DNA of 5,328 nucleotides from positions 1 through 5,328 of the forward strand of contig JAUVWD010000061.1 of NCBI GenBank assembly GCA_030604285.1. Direction: 5' to 3'. Under the pieces are notes generated by a model, which did no database searches, was not told the DNA's origin, and was given only the letters and a program-made list of their open reading frames with translations. Origin of the DNA: Chloroflexota bacterium (GTDB lineage: Bacteria > Chloroflexota > Dehalococcoidia > GIF9 > AB-539-J10). Below are positions 1 to 5,328 of this stretch, one piece after another. The stretch's first letter is position 1; each line of letters opens with the position of its first letter. The position numbers were made by a program, and so were the translations under genes.

Positions 1-434
1 ACGTAACAGAGCCTGATTGGGAAAACCAGGCAAAGTGTGTCAAGTTAGCCTTGGATGATGCTGGTGTCTCTCCAGATGAGGTTGACTACGTCAATGCCCA
101 TGGGACATCCACCCAACTCAATGACCTAGCTGAAACTAAGGCGATAAAGGCTGCTTTAGGCGAGCATAGCAGAAGCGTGCCAGTAAGCTCCAATAAGTCC
201 ATGATAGGTCATCTATTAGGGGCGGCAGGTGCGGTGGAGGGCATTTTCACCGTTCTCGCCATAAGGGATGGCGTAATCCCAGCAACAATAAATTATGATA
301 CTCCAGACCCCGAATGCGATTTGGACTATGTCCCTAATGTAGCCAGAAAAGGAGAGGTAAACACAGCTATTTCCAATTCCTTCGGGTTTGGCGGATTCAA
401 CGCCACCCTTGTCTTCAGGAAGTTCAGGGGATAA
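1..434 (+). CDS. fabF: Beta-ketoacyl-ACP synthase II (FabF), C-terminal third, 5' truncated by window edge
   Basis: This condensing enzyme of type II fatty-acid synthesis joins malonyl-ACP to a growing acyl-ACP in the cytoplasm. The frame is open from base 3 with no start codon, giving 143 residues before TAA at 432-434; a whole FabF is about 410 residues, so the first two thirds, including the catalytic cysteine, lie outside. Both catalytic histidines are visible: fragment residue 33 in NAHGTST (E. coli His303 equivalent) and residue 70 in [14 protein letters not shown] (His340 equivalent), with the conserved lysine at residue 65. The glycine-rich ending [11 protein letters not shown] followed by LVFRKF is the family C-terminus, so the 3' end is intact. 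The TTG at 51 is an internal leucine, not a start, because family-like sequence continues upstream of it. A degraded copy of the same C-terminus follows directly. FabB and other KAS enzymes are similar, but the ending fits FabF best. Confidence 0.95.
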   Translation, partial: VTEPDWENQAKCVKLALDDAGVSPDEVDYVNAHGTSTQLNDLAETKAIKAALGEHSRSVPVSSNKSMIGHLLGAAGAVEGIFTVLAIRDGVIPATINYDTPDPECDLDYVPNVARKGEVNTAISNSFGFGGFNATLVFRKFRG

Positions 435-450
435 CGTCTGCTGTGAAACT

Positions 451-520
451 GTGAAATGGCTCTTTCCAATTCTCTTGGCTTGGCGGCCTGAATGCGGTCG
501 TTGCTATTAGAAATTTGGGC
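451..520 (+). pseudogene. Vestigial second copy of a fabF 3' end
   Basis: Read as codons from 456, the sequence gives MALSNSLG. After a one-base gap at 481/482 it continues GGLNAVVAIRNLG to 520. This matches the fabF C-terminal signature ([13 protein letters not shown], then a hydrophobic strand and an Arg) position by position, and the DNA agrees at roughly 40 of 63 aligned bases by my hand count. Without restoring the missing base the frame breaks, and an in-frame TGA lies just upstream at 442-444, so nothing is translated as a KAS enzyme here. The likely origin is a tandem fabF paralogue that has been almost entirely deleted, leaving its last 20 or so codons. Chance similarity is the alternative, but the NSxGxGGxNA pattern is too specific to make that likely. 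Confidence 0.65.
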
Positions 521-530
521 TCACAGCCCA
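516..530. repeat. Short perfect inverted repeat (6-bp stem, 3-nt loop)
   Basis: TGGGCT and AGCCCA flank the loop CAC, in the gap between the fabF remnant and the small membrane-protein gene. It could form a small hairpin in the transcript. No T-run follows on the plus strand, so it is not a classical intrinsic terminator. A length of six pairs can occur by chance. Confidence 0.35.
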
Positions 531-539
531 TATTGCCTA

Positions 540-568
540 TTCACGTGAGCCTAAACCTTTGTTATCAT
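540..568 (+). promoter_or_regulatory. Candidate sigma-70-type promoter for the small membrane-protein gene
   Basis: A TTCACG hexamer (540-545, four of six matches to TTGACA) and a TATCAT hexamer (563-568, five of six matches to TATAAT) are separated by 17 bp. The -10 lies about 30 bp before the ATG at 599, leaving room for a short leader with the Shine-Dalgarno. It is identified by pattern only; such matches also arise by chance. Confidence 0.35.
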
Positions 569-582
569 TATTCAACCAATTC

Positions 583-592
583 AAGGAGGTGA
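583..592 (+). promoter_or_regulatory. Strong Shine-Dalgarno for the 48-residue membrane protein
   Basis: AAGGAGGTGA is a near-complete anti-16S match and ends six bases before the ATG at 599-601. It is the strongest ribosome-binding site in the window, and it is the main reason to believe that this very short frame is translated from this start. Confidence 0.8.
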
Positions 593-598
593 CAATTC

Positions 599-745
599 AT
601 GCCTGTGACGGGTCTTATAGCGGGAATACTTGCCCTCATCTTTGGCATCGTAGTAATGATCTTCCCCAAAATCCTTAACTATCTGGTAGGCATTTATCTT
701 ATCATATTGGGCATTGTCCTCCTCGTAGACCACTTCACTGGTTAG
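599..745 (+). CDS. Small two-helix membrane protein, DUF3096-like
   Basis: This 48-residue protein is almost entirely hydrophobic. Helix 1 spans roughly residues 5-22 and helix 2 roughly 26-43, joined by a tight Pro23-Lys24 turn, and the tail VDHFTG is short and polar. The pattern GILALIFGIVVMIFPKILNY followed by LVGIYLIILGIVLL resembles what I remember of DUF3096, a family of roughly 40-60-residue membrane hairpins of unknown function. No catalytic residues are visible, so it is probably structural or regulatory in the cytoplasmic membrane. The start is fixed by the AAGGAGGTGA site just upstream, and translation ends at TAG 743-745. A candidate promoter of its own suggests expression independent of fabF. 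The family name is from memory of the pattern, while the coding call itself is well supported by the ribosome-binding site and hydrophobicity. Confidence 0.8.
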   Translation: MPVTGLIAGILALIFGIVVMIFPKILNYLVGIYLIILGIVLLVDHFTG

Positions 746-842
746 GGCGAGTTTGACATCCTGAATTTGATGTAGGGTAAGAACTGTGAAGACTCTACGT
801 TCGCCTTAGGGAGGGTGTGAGCCACAGTGCTTAGCGAAATCA

Positions 843-886
843 GGAGTCCGCAATGACACGGAGATAGCTTCCGCGTGCTCCGCCTC
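843..886 (+). repeat. Two partial copies of a short dispersed repeat
   Basis: The segment GGAGTCCGCAATGACAC (843-859) looks like the tail of the common interspersed element ending CTCGCAATGACA. The adjoining segment starting GAGATAGCTTCCGCG (861-886) looks like its head (GAGATTGCTTCG...CTCC). A related sequence appears inside recG near 4965-5003. I recall such elements being abundant in intergenic DNA of several groups, including Dehalococcoidia. Copies here are degenerate, so the boundaries are approximate. Confidence 0.4.
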
Positions 887-1173
887 AAAGTCAGGCTACA
901 AAGTGCCCCTCGCTTGAAGGGAGAGCTACGTGGCGGTGAATGCCGGCCTCCCTCTAACTCCCTGTTGAATTCGGCTTTAGCTGCTATGAGGTAGCTTATG
1001 CGTAGCTTCAACTGCTTCTTGACATCGTTTTTCTTGGGAGCCGATCTCTAGTCTCGAAAAGTGGCTAAAATCTCTGAATCGCTGATTTTGGCCGTAAGAT
1101 TGCTTAGCAACGGATCTACGAAACATATTCCTAGTGCTAGTTACGTAGTCTTAAAGCTATTACACTTAGGCGC

Positions 1174-1179
1174 AGGAAG
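1174..1179 (+). promoter_or_regulatory. Shine-Dalgarno of the carbonic-anhydrase-like gene
   Basis: AGGAAG lies five bases before the ATG at 1185-1187. It supports that codon as the start and shows that the gene still has initiation signals despite the internal stop. Confidence 0.6.
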
Positions 1180-1184
1180 ATAAG

Positions 1185-1715
1185 ATGATAAGAAGCTTTA
1201 ATGGCAAGACGCCCAGAATAGCTGAATCGGCTTTCGTTAGCGAAGCGGCTTATATCGTTGGCGATGTAGAGATCGGTGAAAACTGCAGCATATGGCCGGG
1301 AGCGGTAATCAGGGCTGATTTTGGCAAGATAAAGATTGGTACCAACACCGCTGTGGAAGATAACTGCGTCATACACTCAGGGTCACCTTCTTCCCCCGAT
1401 AGTGCTGGCGATATGGCCATCGGAGACTGAGTGCACGTTGGTCACGGGACAGTCATTAATTGCCGCAAGATTGGGAGTAGGGTGCTTATAGGCATGAACT
1501 CCACTATACTCCATGACGCTGAAATAGGTGATTTTTGCATCATTGCCGCAGGTTCCCTGGTTAGGCAAGGGATGAAAATCCCCAATGGGAAGCTAGTTGC
1601 TGGCGTTCCTGGGAGGGTGGAGGGAGAGGCTTCGCCGGAGCAATTATGGTGGGTAATGCAAGGGCCGGATACTTACGCCAAATTAGCTAAGCGGTACAAA
1701 GAGCAAGGACTCTAG
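1185..1715 (+). pseudogene. Gamma-class carbonic anhydrase-like beta-helix protein, interrupted by in-frame TGA
   Basis: One frame runs from ATG 1185 to TAG 1713-1715 and would encode 176 residues, the usual length for this family, but codon 82 (1428-1430) is TGA. Sequence on both sides is in the same frame and is family-like. The hexapeptide repeats of a left-handed beta-helix are clear ([33 protein letters not shown], then IGSRVLIGMN, AEIGDFCIIAAGSLV), and the tail carries the VAGVPGRVEG motif and a C-terminal helix. Such proteins are trimers with a metal held between subunits by three histidines. His64 (VIHS) and His87 (VGHG) are present, while the third position (residue 92) is Asn. Arg43 and Asp45 match the active-site pair of Cam-type enzymes. 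Without readthrough an 81-residue fragment would be made; the GTG at 1431 could restart the second half but has no clear ribosome-binding site. It is either a recent pseudogene, a sequencing error or a recoded stop. YrdA/PaaY-type relatives with no proven carbonic anhydrase activity are an alternative identity. Confidence 0.85.
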
Positions 1716-2181
1716 CTCCGGTGTGACGGGCGCCAGGCATCGGTGATTCAAAGCTGAAGGTTCATTTGGCATCGAGAGCTGCGACCTCCTCTATATACTG
1801 TGCTCAGGGTTTAGTCTGCTCAGTGGCTAGCCGGGCTTGGCGAAAACTCTGGACATGCGATGTGTGGGCATGATCCCAACAATCGAGTGCAGGGGAAATC
1901 TTTCAGCGGGTCCTCTTGCCGCAACGAACAAAAGAGCCGTTGTCCATCTATCTTTCCTCTCAGACTACCCCTATTCTGGGAGGGCAAAACGCTCTACCGA
2001 AGCTTCAACCCGCTCATCTGAGGCGCTATATGATTTTCCACCGGGCTGAAGGGGCTCGACATGCTCAATGTAGCTCCTTGCTTCACTGAACGTCTCTGAG
2101 GCAGGTTGGCTGTTTGTCCCGAGTTGCACGTTATTCAGGACTAGGAAATGTTGGAATGTAGGTCAATTGGTGTATCAGCCC
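1716..2181. other. Region between convergent genes without an intact gene
   Basis: These 466 bases lie between the 3' ends of the carbonic-anhydrase-like gene and argS. No hairpin followed by a T-run was found for either direction, so terminators are not evident. A plus-strand frame at 1837-2049 (TTG start, no ribosome-binding site) is Ser/Arg/Ala-rich and unconvincing. The minus strand carries two overlapping open frames described separately. A stretch near 2050-2080 resembles, to my eye, the degenerate 'TTCGACATGCTCA' class of interspersed repeat. Confidence 0.55.
1820..2162 (-). pseudogene. Possible frameshifted minus-strand gene downstream of argS
   Basis: I do not recognise this sequence. 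Reading away from argS, one frame is open from 2162 to TAG at 1971-1973; from a GTG at 2129 it would give 52 residues ending in VEASVERFALPE. A second frame, shifted by one base, is open from 1993 to TGA at 1820-1822. It reads IDGQRLFCSLRQEDPLKDF and then carries cysteines in CTRLLGSCPHIACPEF, an arrangement that looks protein-like and could be a metal-binding cluster. Removing one base from the short T- or C-runs around 1979-1987 would fuse the two into a frame of about 110 codons. No ATG or ribosome-binding site is visible. Position and strand suit a third member of the recG-argS unit, but repeat-derived DNA is an equally good explanation. Confidence 0.25.
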
Positions 2182-3870
2182 TCACATTCTTTCCGGGGCG
2201 GTCATGCCCATAAGGTCAAGGACTCTGGCCAACACAATCTGACTTGCCCTGACCAGCTTGAGCCGGGCTTTGGTTAATGCTTCATCTTGAGAAACAACCC
2301 GGCACTGTTTGTAGAAGCTATGGAAAACGGTAGCTAAATCTTGAGCATAGTAAGGTAAGTGGTGTGGCTCCAGGGTGGTGACTACTTCTTCTACTACTTC
2401 AGACAGCAATATCAACCTGCGAATCAAGGTTAACTCTGGCTCAGTCTTAAGCAAAGCCACATCGCCTTGAGTATAATCGATCCCTCGCTGCCCAGCCAGC
2501 CGAAGAATGCTGGCTATTCGAGCATGAGCATACTGAACATAGTAAACGGGGTTGTCCGCTGATTGCTTCTTAGCCAGCTCCAGATCAAAGTCCATCTGGC
2601 TATCGGCCGAGCGGGACAAGAAAACAAAACGGCAAGCATCCGCTCCGACCTCTTCTATCACCTCTCGCAGGGCGACAATATCTCCGCTTCGCTTGGATAC
2701 TTTGACTACTTCTTCACCACGCCGCAGGGTAACCAACTGACAAATTATTACTTTGAGCTGCTCGGGATCTACTCCTAAAGCCTTGATGGCCGCCTTCATC
2801 CTGGGGACGTGTCCCTGATGGTCTGCCCCCCAAATATCAATGACATAATCGAATTTCCGCTCCAGGAACTTGTTGTAGTGATAGGCGACATCAGAGGCAA
2901 AATAAGTGGGAGAGCCATCGCTGCGCACCAGCACGTTATCCTTATCCTCGCCCAGGGCACTGGATTCAAACCAAACAGCGTTCTCCTTCTTGGCCACATA
3001 GCCTTTGCTTTGCAACAGTGACATGACTTTTTGGTACTGTTCACCTTGATAAAGATCCTTTTCGCTAAACCAGACATCGAAATCAACATTCAGCAGCTTA
3101 AGGTCTTGCTTGATTCCGTCAACTATTTGTTCAAGCCCAATCTTGCCCAGTTCTGCAATTGCTTCTCTTTTCGGCAAATCTAAGAAATTGTTGCCTTGCT
3201 TCTGAGCAATTTCTCTTGCTAAGTCAATCATGTAATTGCCGAAATAGCCCTCGGCAGGCATGTCGGCTGCTATTCCCAGACACTGTTGGTAACGAGCATA
3301 AAGGGAATGGTTGAATGCTTCTATCTGGCTGCCCATATCATTTAGGTAATATTCCTTCTCCACCTGGTAACCGGCAGCGGCAAAAACGTTAGCCAAGGTG
3401 CTACCTAAAACGGCACCACGTCCATGACCCACGTGAAGAGGTCCCGTAGGATTAACACTAACAAATTCAACTTGAATACGTTTTCCTTCACCTATAGGGA
3501 TATCCCCATATGAATCGCCAAAAGCCAAAACTGATTCCACTTGCTCAGCTAACCAATCTCCTCGCAAGGTAAAATTGATGAAGCCCGGTGGGGCAACGAC
3601 AACCTTATCGACTTCGGGAGGCGGCGATATATGCTCGGCCACCCTCTCGGCTATTGAAAGGGGAGTCATTTCCATAGCGCGGGCCAGCTTTAAGGAGAGG
3701 CCTGAGGCGAAGTCCCCATGCTCAGGATTCTGAGGGTGTTCTATAACTATATCTGGCAACGCCGTAAAAGCAAGGCTCCCCTGTTGCTGTGCTTCAATAA
3801 TTGCCTTCTCCAGGCAGGTAGCCAGGTTCTTCCTGAGCATGAGATCGCTTCGCTTATCTGGCAATGACAT
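2182..3870 (-). CDS. argS: Arginyl-tRNA synthetase (ArgRS)
   Basis: This class I synthetase attaches arginine to tRNA-Arg in the cytoplasm. From Met at 3870 it has 562 residues, normal for the family. The N-terminal Add-1 domain (about residues 10-100) includes EHPQNPEHGDFAS. The catalytic domain opens with VEFVSVNPTGPLHVGHGRGA, in which HVGH (146-149) is the HIGH signature. VKVSKRSG (389-396) is the KMSKS-loop equivalent, followed by DNPVYYVQYAHARI at the start of the DALR anticodon-binding domain. The end, MGMTAPERM, is the classic ArgRS C-terminus, so the 3' end is complete and TGA acts as a true stop in this genome. Start choice: an ATG at 3882 overlaps recG by ten bases but has no ribosome-binding site, whereas the ATG at 3870 has GGAG six bases upstream. 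A third ATG at 3840 (MLRKNLAT) also fits family N-termini but lacks a site. It follows recG by two bases, implying coupled translation. Confidence 0.96.
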   Translation of the reverse strand: MSLPDKRSDLMLRKNLATCLEKAIIEAQQQGSLAFTALPDIVIEHPQNPEHGDFASGLSLKLARAMEMTPLSIAERVAEHISPPPEVDKVVVAPPGFINFTLRGDWLAEQVESVLAFGDSYGDIPIGEGKRIQVEFVSVNPTGPLHVGHGRGAVLGSTLANVFAAAGYQVEKEYYLNDMGSQIEAFNHSLYARYQQCLGIAADMPAEGYFGNYMIDLAREIAQKQGNNFLDLPKREAIAELGKIGLEQIVDGIKQDLKLLNVDFDVWFSEKDLYQGEQYQKVMSLLQSKGYVAKKENAVWFESSALGEDKDNVLVRSDGSPTYFASDVAYHYNKFLERKFDYVIDIWGADHQGHVPRMKAAIKALGVDPEQLKVIICQLVTLRRGEEVVKVSKRSGDIVALREVIEEVGADACRFVFLSRSADSQMDFDLELAKKQSADNPVYYVQYAHARIASILRLAGQRGIDYTQGDVALLKTEPELTLIRRLILLSEVVEEVVTTLEPHHLPYYAQDLATVFHSFYKQCRVVSQDEALTKARLKLVRASQIVLARVLDLMGMTAPERM

Positions 3871-3872
3871 AT

Positions 3873-5328
3873 TCAACTCCATTCGGTGTTTTCAGACCAT
3901 AGTTGAGTTACTTTCTGGCCCAGCAGAATATGTTCATCTCTCCCTAAATTAGGGTCGCTTTCCAGAAGACTGATTGCTTCCTGCCGAGCCAATTCCAAAA
4001 GACGCAAGTTTGATAAGTCAGCTACCCGAAGCTCGGGAAAACCGCTTTGCTGAGTGCCAGAAAATTCCCCCGGGCCTCGTATCTCCAAGTCTTTCTCAGC
4101 CAAGGTGTAGCCATCGCGAAATTCCTCTAAAAGTTGCAGGCGCTTGGTTACTTCGGGTGAAGGTTTTTCGGGAATGAGCAGGCAATACCCCTGCTCGTTA
4201 TTCCGTCCCACCCGCCCCCTGAACTGGTGGAGCTGCGACAGCCCAAAACGGTCAGCACCCTCCACCAAGATAACGCTGGCGTTAGGTACATCAATCCCAA
4301 CTTCAACTACCGATGTCGACACCAAAATATCAAGCAATCCATTGCGAAAGCGGCGCATTACATCCTCTTTGTCACTGGCAGGCATCCTTCCATGAAGGAG
4401 CCCCAGCCTCAAATCAGGGTAAACCTCTCTGGACAGGAAGTCATATTCAGTGGTAGCGGCTTTTGCCTCAAGCACCTCCGACTCATCAATTATAGGACAA
4501 ATAATGAAGGCTTGCCTGCCGCGGCTAACCTCCCTGCGAACGAAGGCGTAAGCTTTTCCCATTTGCTCAGGCTTAAGGTACTTTGTTCTTGCGACCTGCC
4601 GTCCCGGAGGCAACTGATCAATGACTGAAAGATCGAGATCGCCGTACAGGGTTAATGCCATGGTTCGAGGAATGGGAGTAGCCGTCATGACCAGAATATG
4701 AGGGTTAAAGCCCTTTTGGCGCAGCTTCTGACGCTGCAAAACGCCAAAGCGATGCTGCTCATCAATCACCGCCAGCCCAAGTTTGTGGAACTCCACCCCT
4801 TCTTGAACAAGAGCGTGGGTGCCGACAACGATATCAACCTTGCCTTTCTGAATCTGGTTGTGCAAATCCTGCTTTTCATTGTCTTTAAGGCTACCAACAA
4901 GCAAAGCGATGATAAGAGGTCGTGAGAGAAACCCAGCATAGCATCTTATGTTGCCTAACTTGGCTGAGATTCCTTCGCCGCTTCCCTCCTCGCACCGACA
5001 TTCTGGCGTGCTGACTTTAGATAGGTAGCCACAGATGTTATTGAAATGTTGCTCAGCTAGTATCTCAGTTGGCGCCATCAGGGCTCCCTGATGGCCATTG
5101 CCAGCGGCGATTAATAGAGCCATGGTGGCAATTACGATTTTGCCGCTGCCCACTTCACCTTGAAGGAGACGGCACATGGCCTTTGGACGAGAAATGTCGG
5201 TCAAGATCTCTTGCAGCACACGCTCCTGAGCTTGGGTTAAGGCGAAGGGCAAGCAATTCAGAAACCCGTTGATAATCCCTTGATCGGCATCTAAGGCGTT
5301 GCCAGGCTGACTTTCCTGCCAATCCCGC
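3873..5328 (-). CDS. recG: ATP-dependent DNA helicase RecG, C-terminal two thirds, 5' end beyond window
   Basis: RecG is a superfamily 2 translocase that reverses stalled replication forks and branch-migrates Holliday junctions. The frame is open from the window edge (first full codon ends at 5327) to TGA 3873-3875, 484 residues; the N-terminal wedge domain lies outside. The TTG at 5252 is an internal leucine of LPFALTQAQ. Numbering from that residue, the motifs in order are Walker A GEVGSGKI (32-39), motif Ia MAPTEILAEQHF (59-70), motif II DEQHRFGV (164-171), motif III TATPIPRT (190-197), then TSVVEVGIDVP, QFRGRVGR and the RecG-specific tail LEIRGPGEFSGTQQSG. Two oddities stand out. The Walker A Thr/Ser is Ile39 (ATC at 5138-5136). 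About 34 residues with a repeat-like DNA sequence (79-112) lie between motif Ia and LLVGS, where I expect a shorter link. argS follows after two bases. RecG identity is certain, full activity is not. Confidence 0.96.
   Translation of the reverse strand, partial: RDWQESQPGNALDADQGIINGFLNCLPFALTQAQERVLQEILTDISRPKAMCRLLQGEVGSGKIVIATMALLIAAGNGHQGALMAPTEILAEQHFNNICGYLSKVSTPECRCEEGSGEGISAKLGNIRCYAGFLSRPLIIALLVGSLKDNEKQDLHNQIQKGKVDIVVGTHALVQEGVEFHKLGLAVIDEQHRFGVLQRQKLRQKGFNPHILVMTATPIPRTMALTLYGDLDLSVIDQLPPGRQVARTKYLKPEQMGKAYAFVRREVSRGRQAFIICPIIDESEVLEAKAATTEYDFLSREVYPDLRLGLLHGRMPASDKEDVMRRFRNGLLDILVSTSVVEVGIDVPNASVILVEGADRFGLSQLHQFRGRVGRNNEQGYCLLIPEKPSPEVTKRLQLLEEFRDGYTLAEKDLEIRGPGEFSGTQQSGFPELRVADLSNLRLLELARQEAISLLESDPNLGRDEHILLGQKVTQLWSENTEWS
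3877..3880 (-). promoter_or_regulatory. Ribosome-binding site selecting the argS start at 3870
   Basis: On the minus strand GGAG is followed by TTGAAT and then ATG (3870-3868). The site lies within the last codons of recG, and the recG stop (3875-3873) falls between it and the argS start. This favours the inner ATG over the one at 3882, for which no purine-rich site is visible. Confidence 0.55.
4965..5003 (+). repeat. Dispersed-repeat-like segment inside recG
   Basis: The plus strand, antisense to recG, runs from GAGATTCCTTCGCCGC through CCCTCCTCGCACCGACATTC. It closely follows the remembered element GAGATTGCTTCG...CTCCTCGCAATGACA and resembles the intergenic copies at 843-886. It is read in frame by recG as residues including ECRCEEGSGEGIS, without a stop, in the variable linker between helicase motifs Ia and II. 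The consensus is from memory and the match is by eye. Confidence 0.4.

Larger units (their letters stand above)
746..1184. other. Intergenic region without a supported gene
   Basis: These 439 bases separate the small membrane-protein gene from the carbonic-anhydrase-like gene. Both strands were read. The longest minus-strand frame (742-1011, TTG start, no ribosome-binding site) translates to low-complexity Arg/Ser/Pro-rich sequence that mirrors repeat DNA and is not credible as a protein. The region holds partial dispersed-repeat copies around 843-886 and a directly repeated GTAGCTT at 991-997 and 1002-1008. A perfect TTGACA at 1019-1024 has no acceptable -10 at 16-18 bp. No T-tailed hairpin was found. 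The last bases carry the ribosome-binding site of the next gene. Confidence 0.6.

Noticed and set aside
516..530. Hairpin as the fabF transcription terminator
   Set aside because: The stem is only six pairs and no T-run follows it.
742..1011. Minus-strand frame of 89 codons in the intergenic region
   Set aside because: It has a TTG start without ribosome-binding site, Ser/Arg/Pro-rich low-complexity translation, overlaps repeat-like DNA and ends inside the neighbouring gene's stop region. It is a repeat translation rather than a gene.
1019..1024. Perfect TTGACA as a promoter for the carbonic-anhydrase-like gene
   Set aside because: No TATAAT-like hexamer occurs 16-18 bp downstream, and the site lies over 150 bp from the start codon.
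1061..1183. GTG-initiated 40-codon frame ending one base before the carbonic-anhydrase-like ATG
   Set aside because: The position is tempting for translational coupling, but there is no Shine-Dalgarno, no motif and the length is within chance expectation.
1428..1430. Alternative genetic code with TGA as sense
   Set aside because: argS ends at TGA exactly at the conserved PERM terminus and recG also ends at TGA, so TGA works as stop. Trp in these genes is TGG.
1428..1480. Selenocysteine insertion at the in-frame TGA
   Set aside because: No clear stem-loop with the expected spacing was seen after the codon, and the residue position is not catalytic. It was kept only as an item to test.
1837..2049. 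Plus-strand frame of 70 codons before argS
   Set aside because: It has a TTG start, no ribosome-binding site and no recognisable motif. The opposite strand looks more protein-like over the same bases.
4227..4628. Plus-strand frames antisense to recG and argS, the longest 133 codons
   Set aside because: They are shadows of strongly conserved minus-strand coding sequence, with no ribosome-binding sites or family features.

Overview
The window reads as ordinary bacterial chromosome of mid GC content. Protein character is closest to what I remember of Chloroflexota, class Dehalococcoidia: the ArgRS active-site block, the gamma-carbonic-anhydrase-like protein, and the abundant short 'GAGATTGCTTCG...CGCAATGACA' type of dispersed repeat. 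This assignment is recollection, not a search result.

Layout. Bases 1-434 hold the last third of fabF (beta-ketoacyl-ACP synthase II) on the plus strand. Immediately downstream (about 456-520) is a decayed second copy of the fabF 3' end. A 48-residue two-helix membrane protein resembling the DUF3096 family lies at 599-745, with a strong Shine-Dalgarno and a plausible promoter. Bases 746-1184 are non-coding and contain partial copies of a dispersed repeat. Bases 1185-1715 hold a gamma-class carbonic anhydrase / left-handed beta-helix protein, interrupted by an in-frame TGA. Bases 1716-2181 separate convergent genes and hold no convincing intact gene, only two overlapping minus-strand open frames that could be a broken gene. 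The right half is a minus-strand pair, recG (5' end beyond the window) followed by argS. These are almost contiguous and look translationally coupled.

The genes do not form one pathway. FabF elongates fatty acids, RecG remodels stalled forks and recombination intermediates, ArgS charges tRNA-Arg, and the beta-helix protein would be a CO2-hydration or related metalloenzyme if functional.

The notable theme is lesions in otherwise recognisable genes: the fabF remnant with a one-base deletion, the carbonic anhydrase stop codon, an apparent loss of one of its zinc ligands, a Thr-to-Ile change in the RecG Walker A motif, and repeat-like sequence read in frame inside recG. These could be genome decay or errors in a metagenomic assembly. 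I found no CRISPR array, tRNA, rRNA, insertion sequence or evident new defence or metabolic system.
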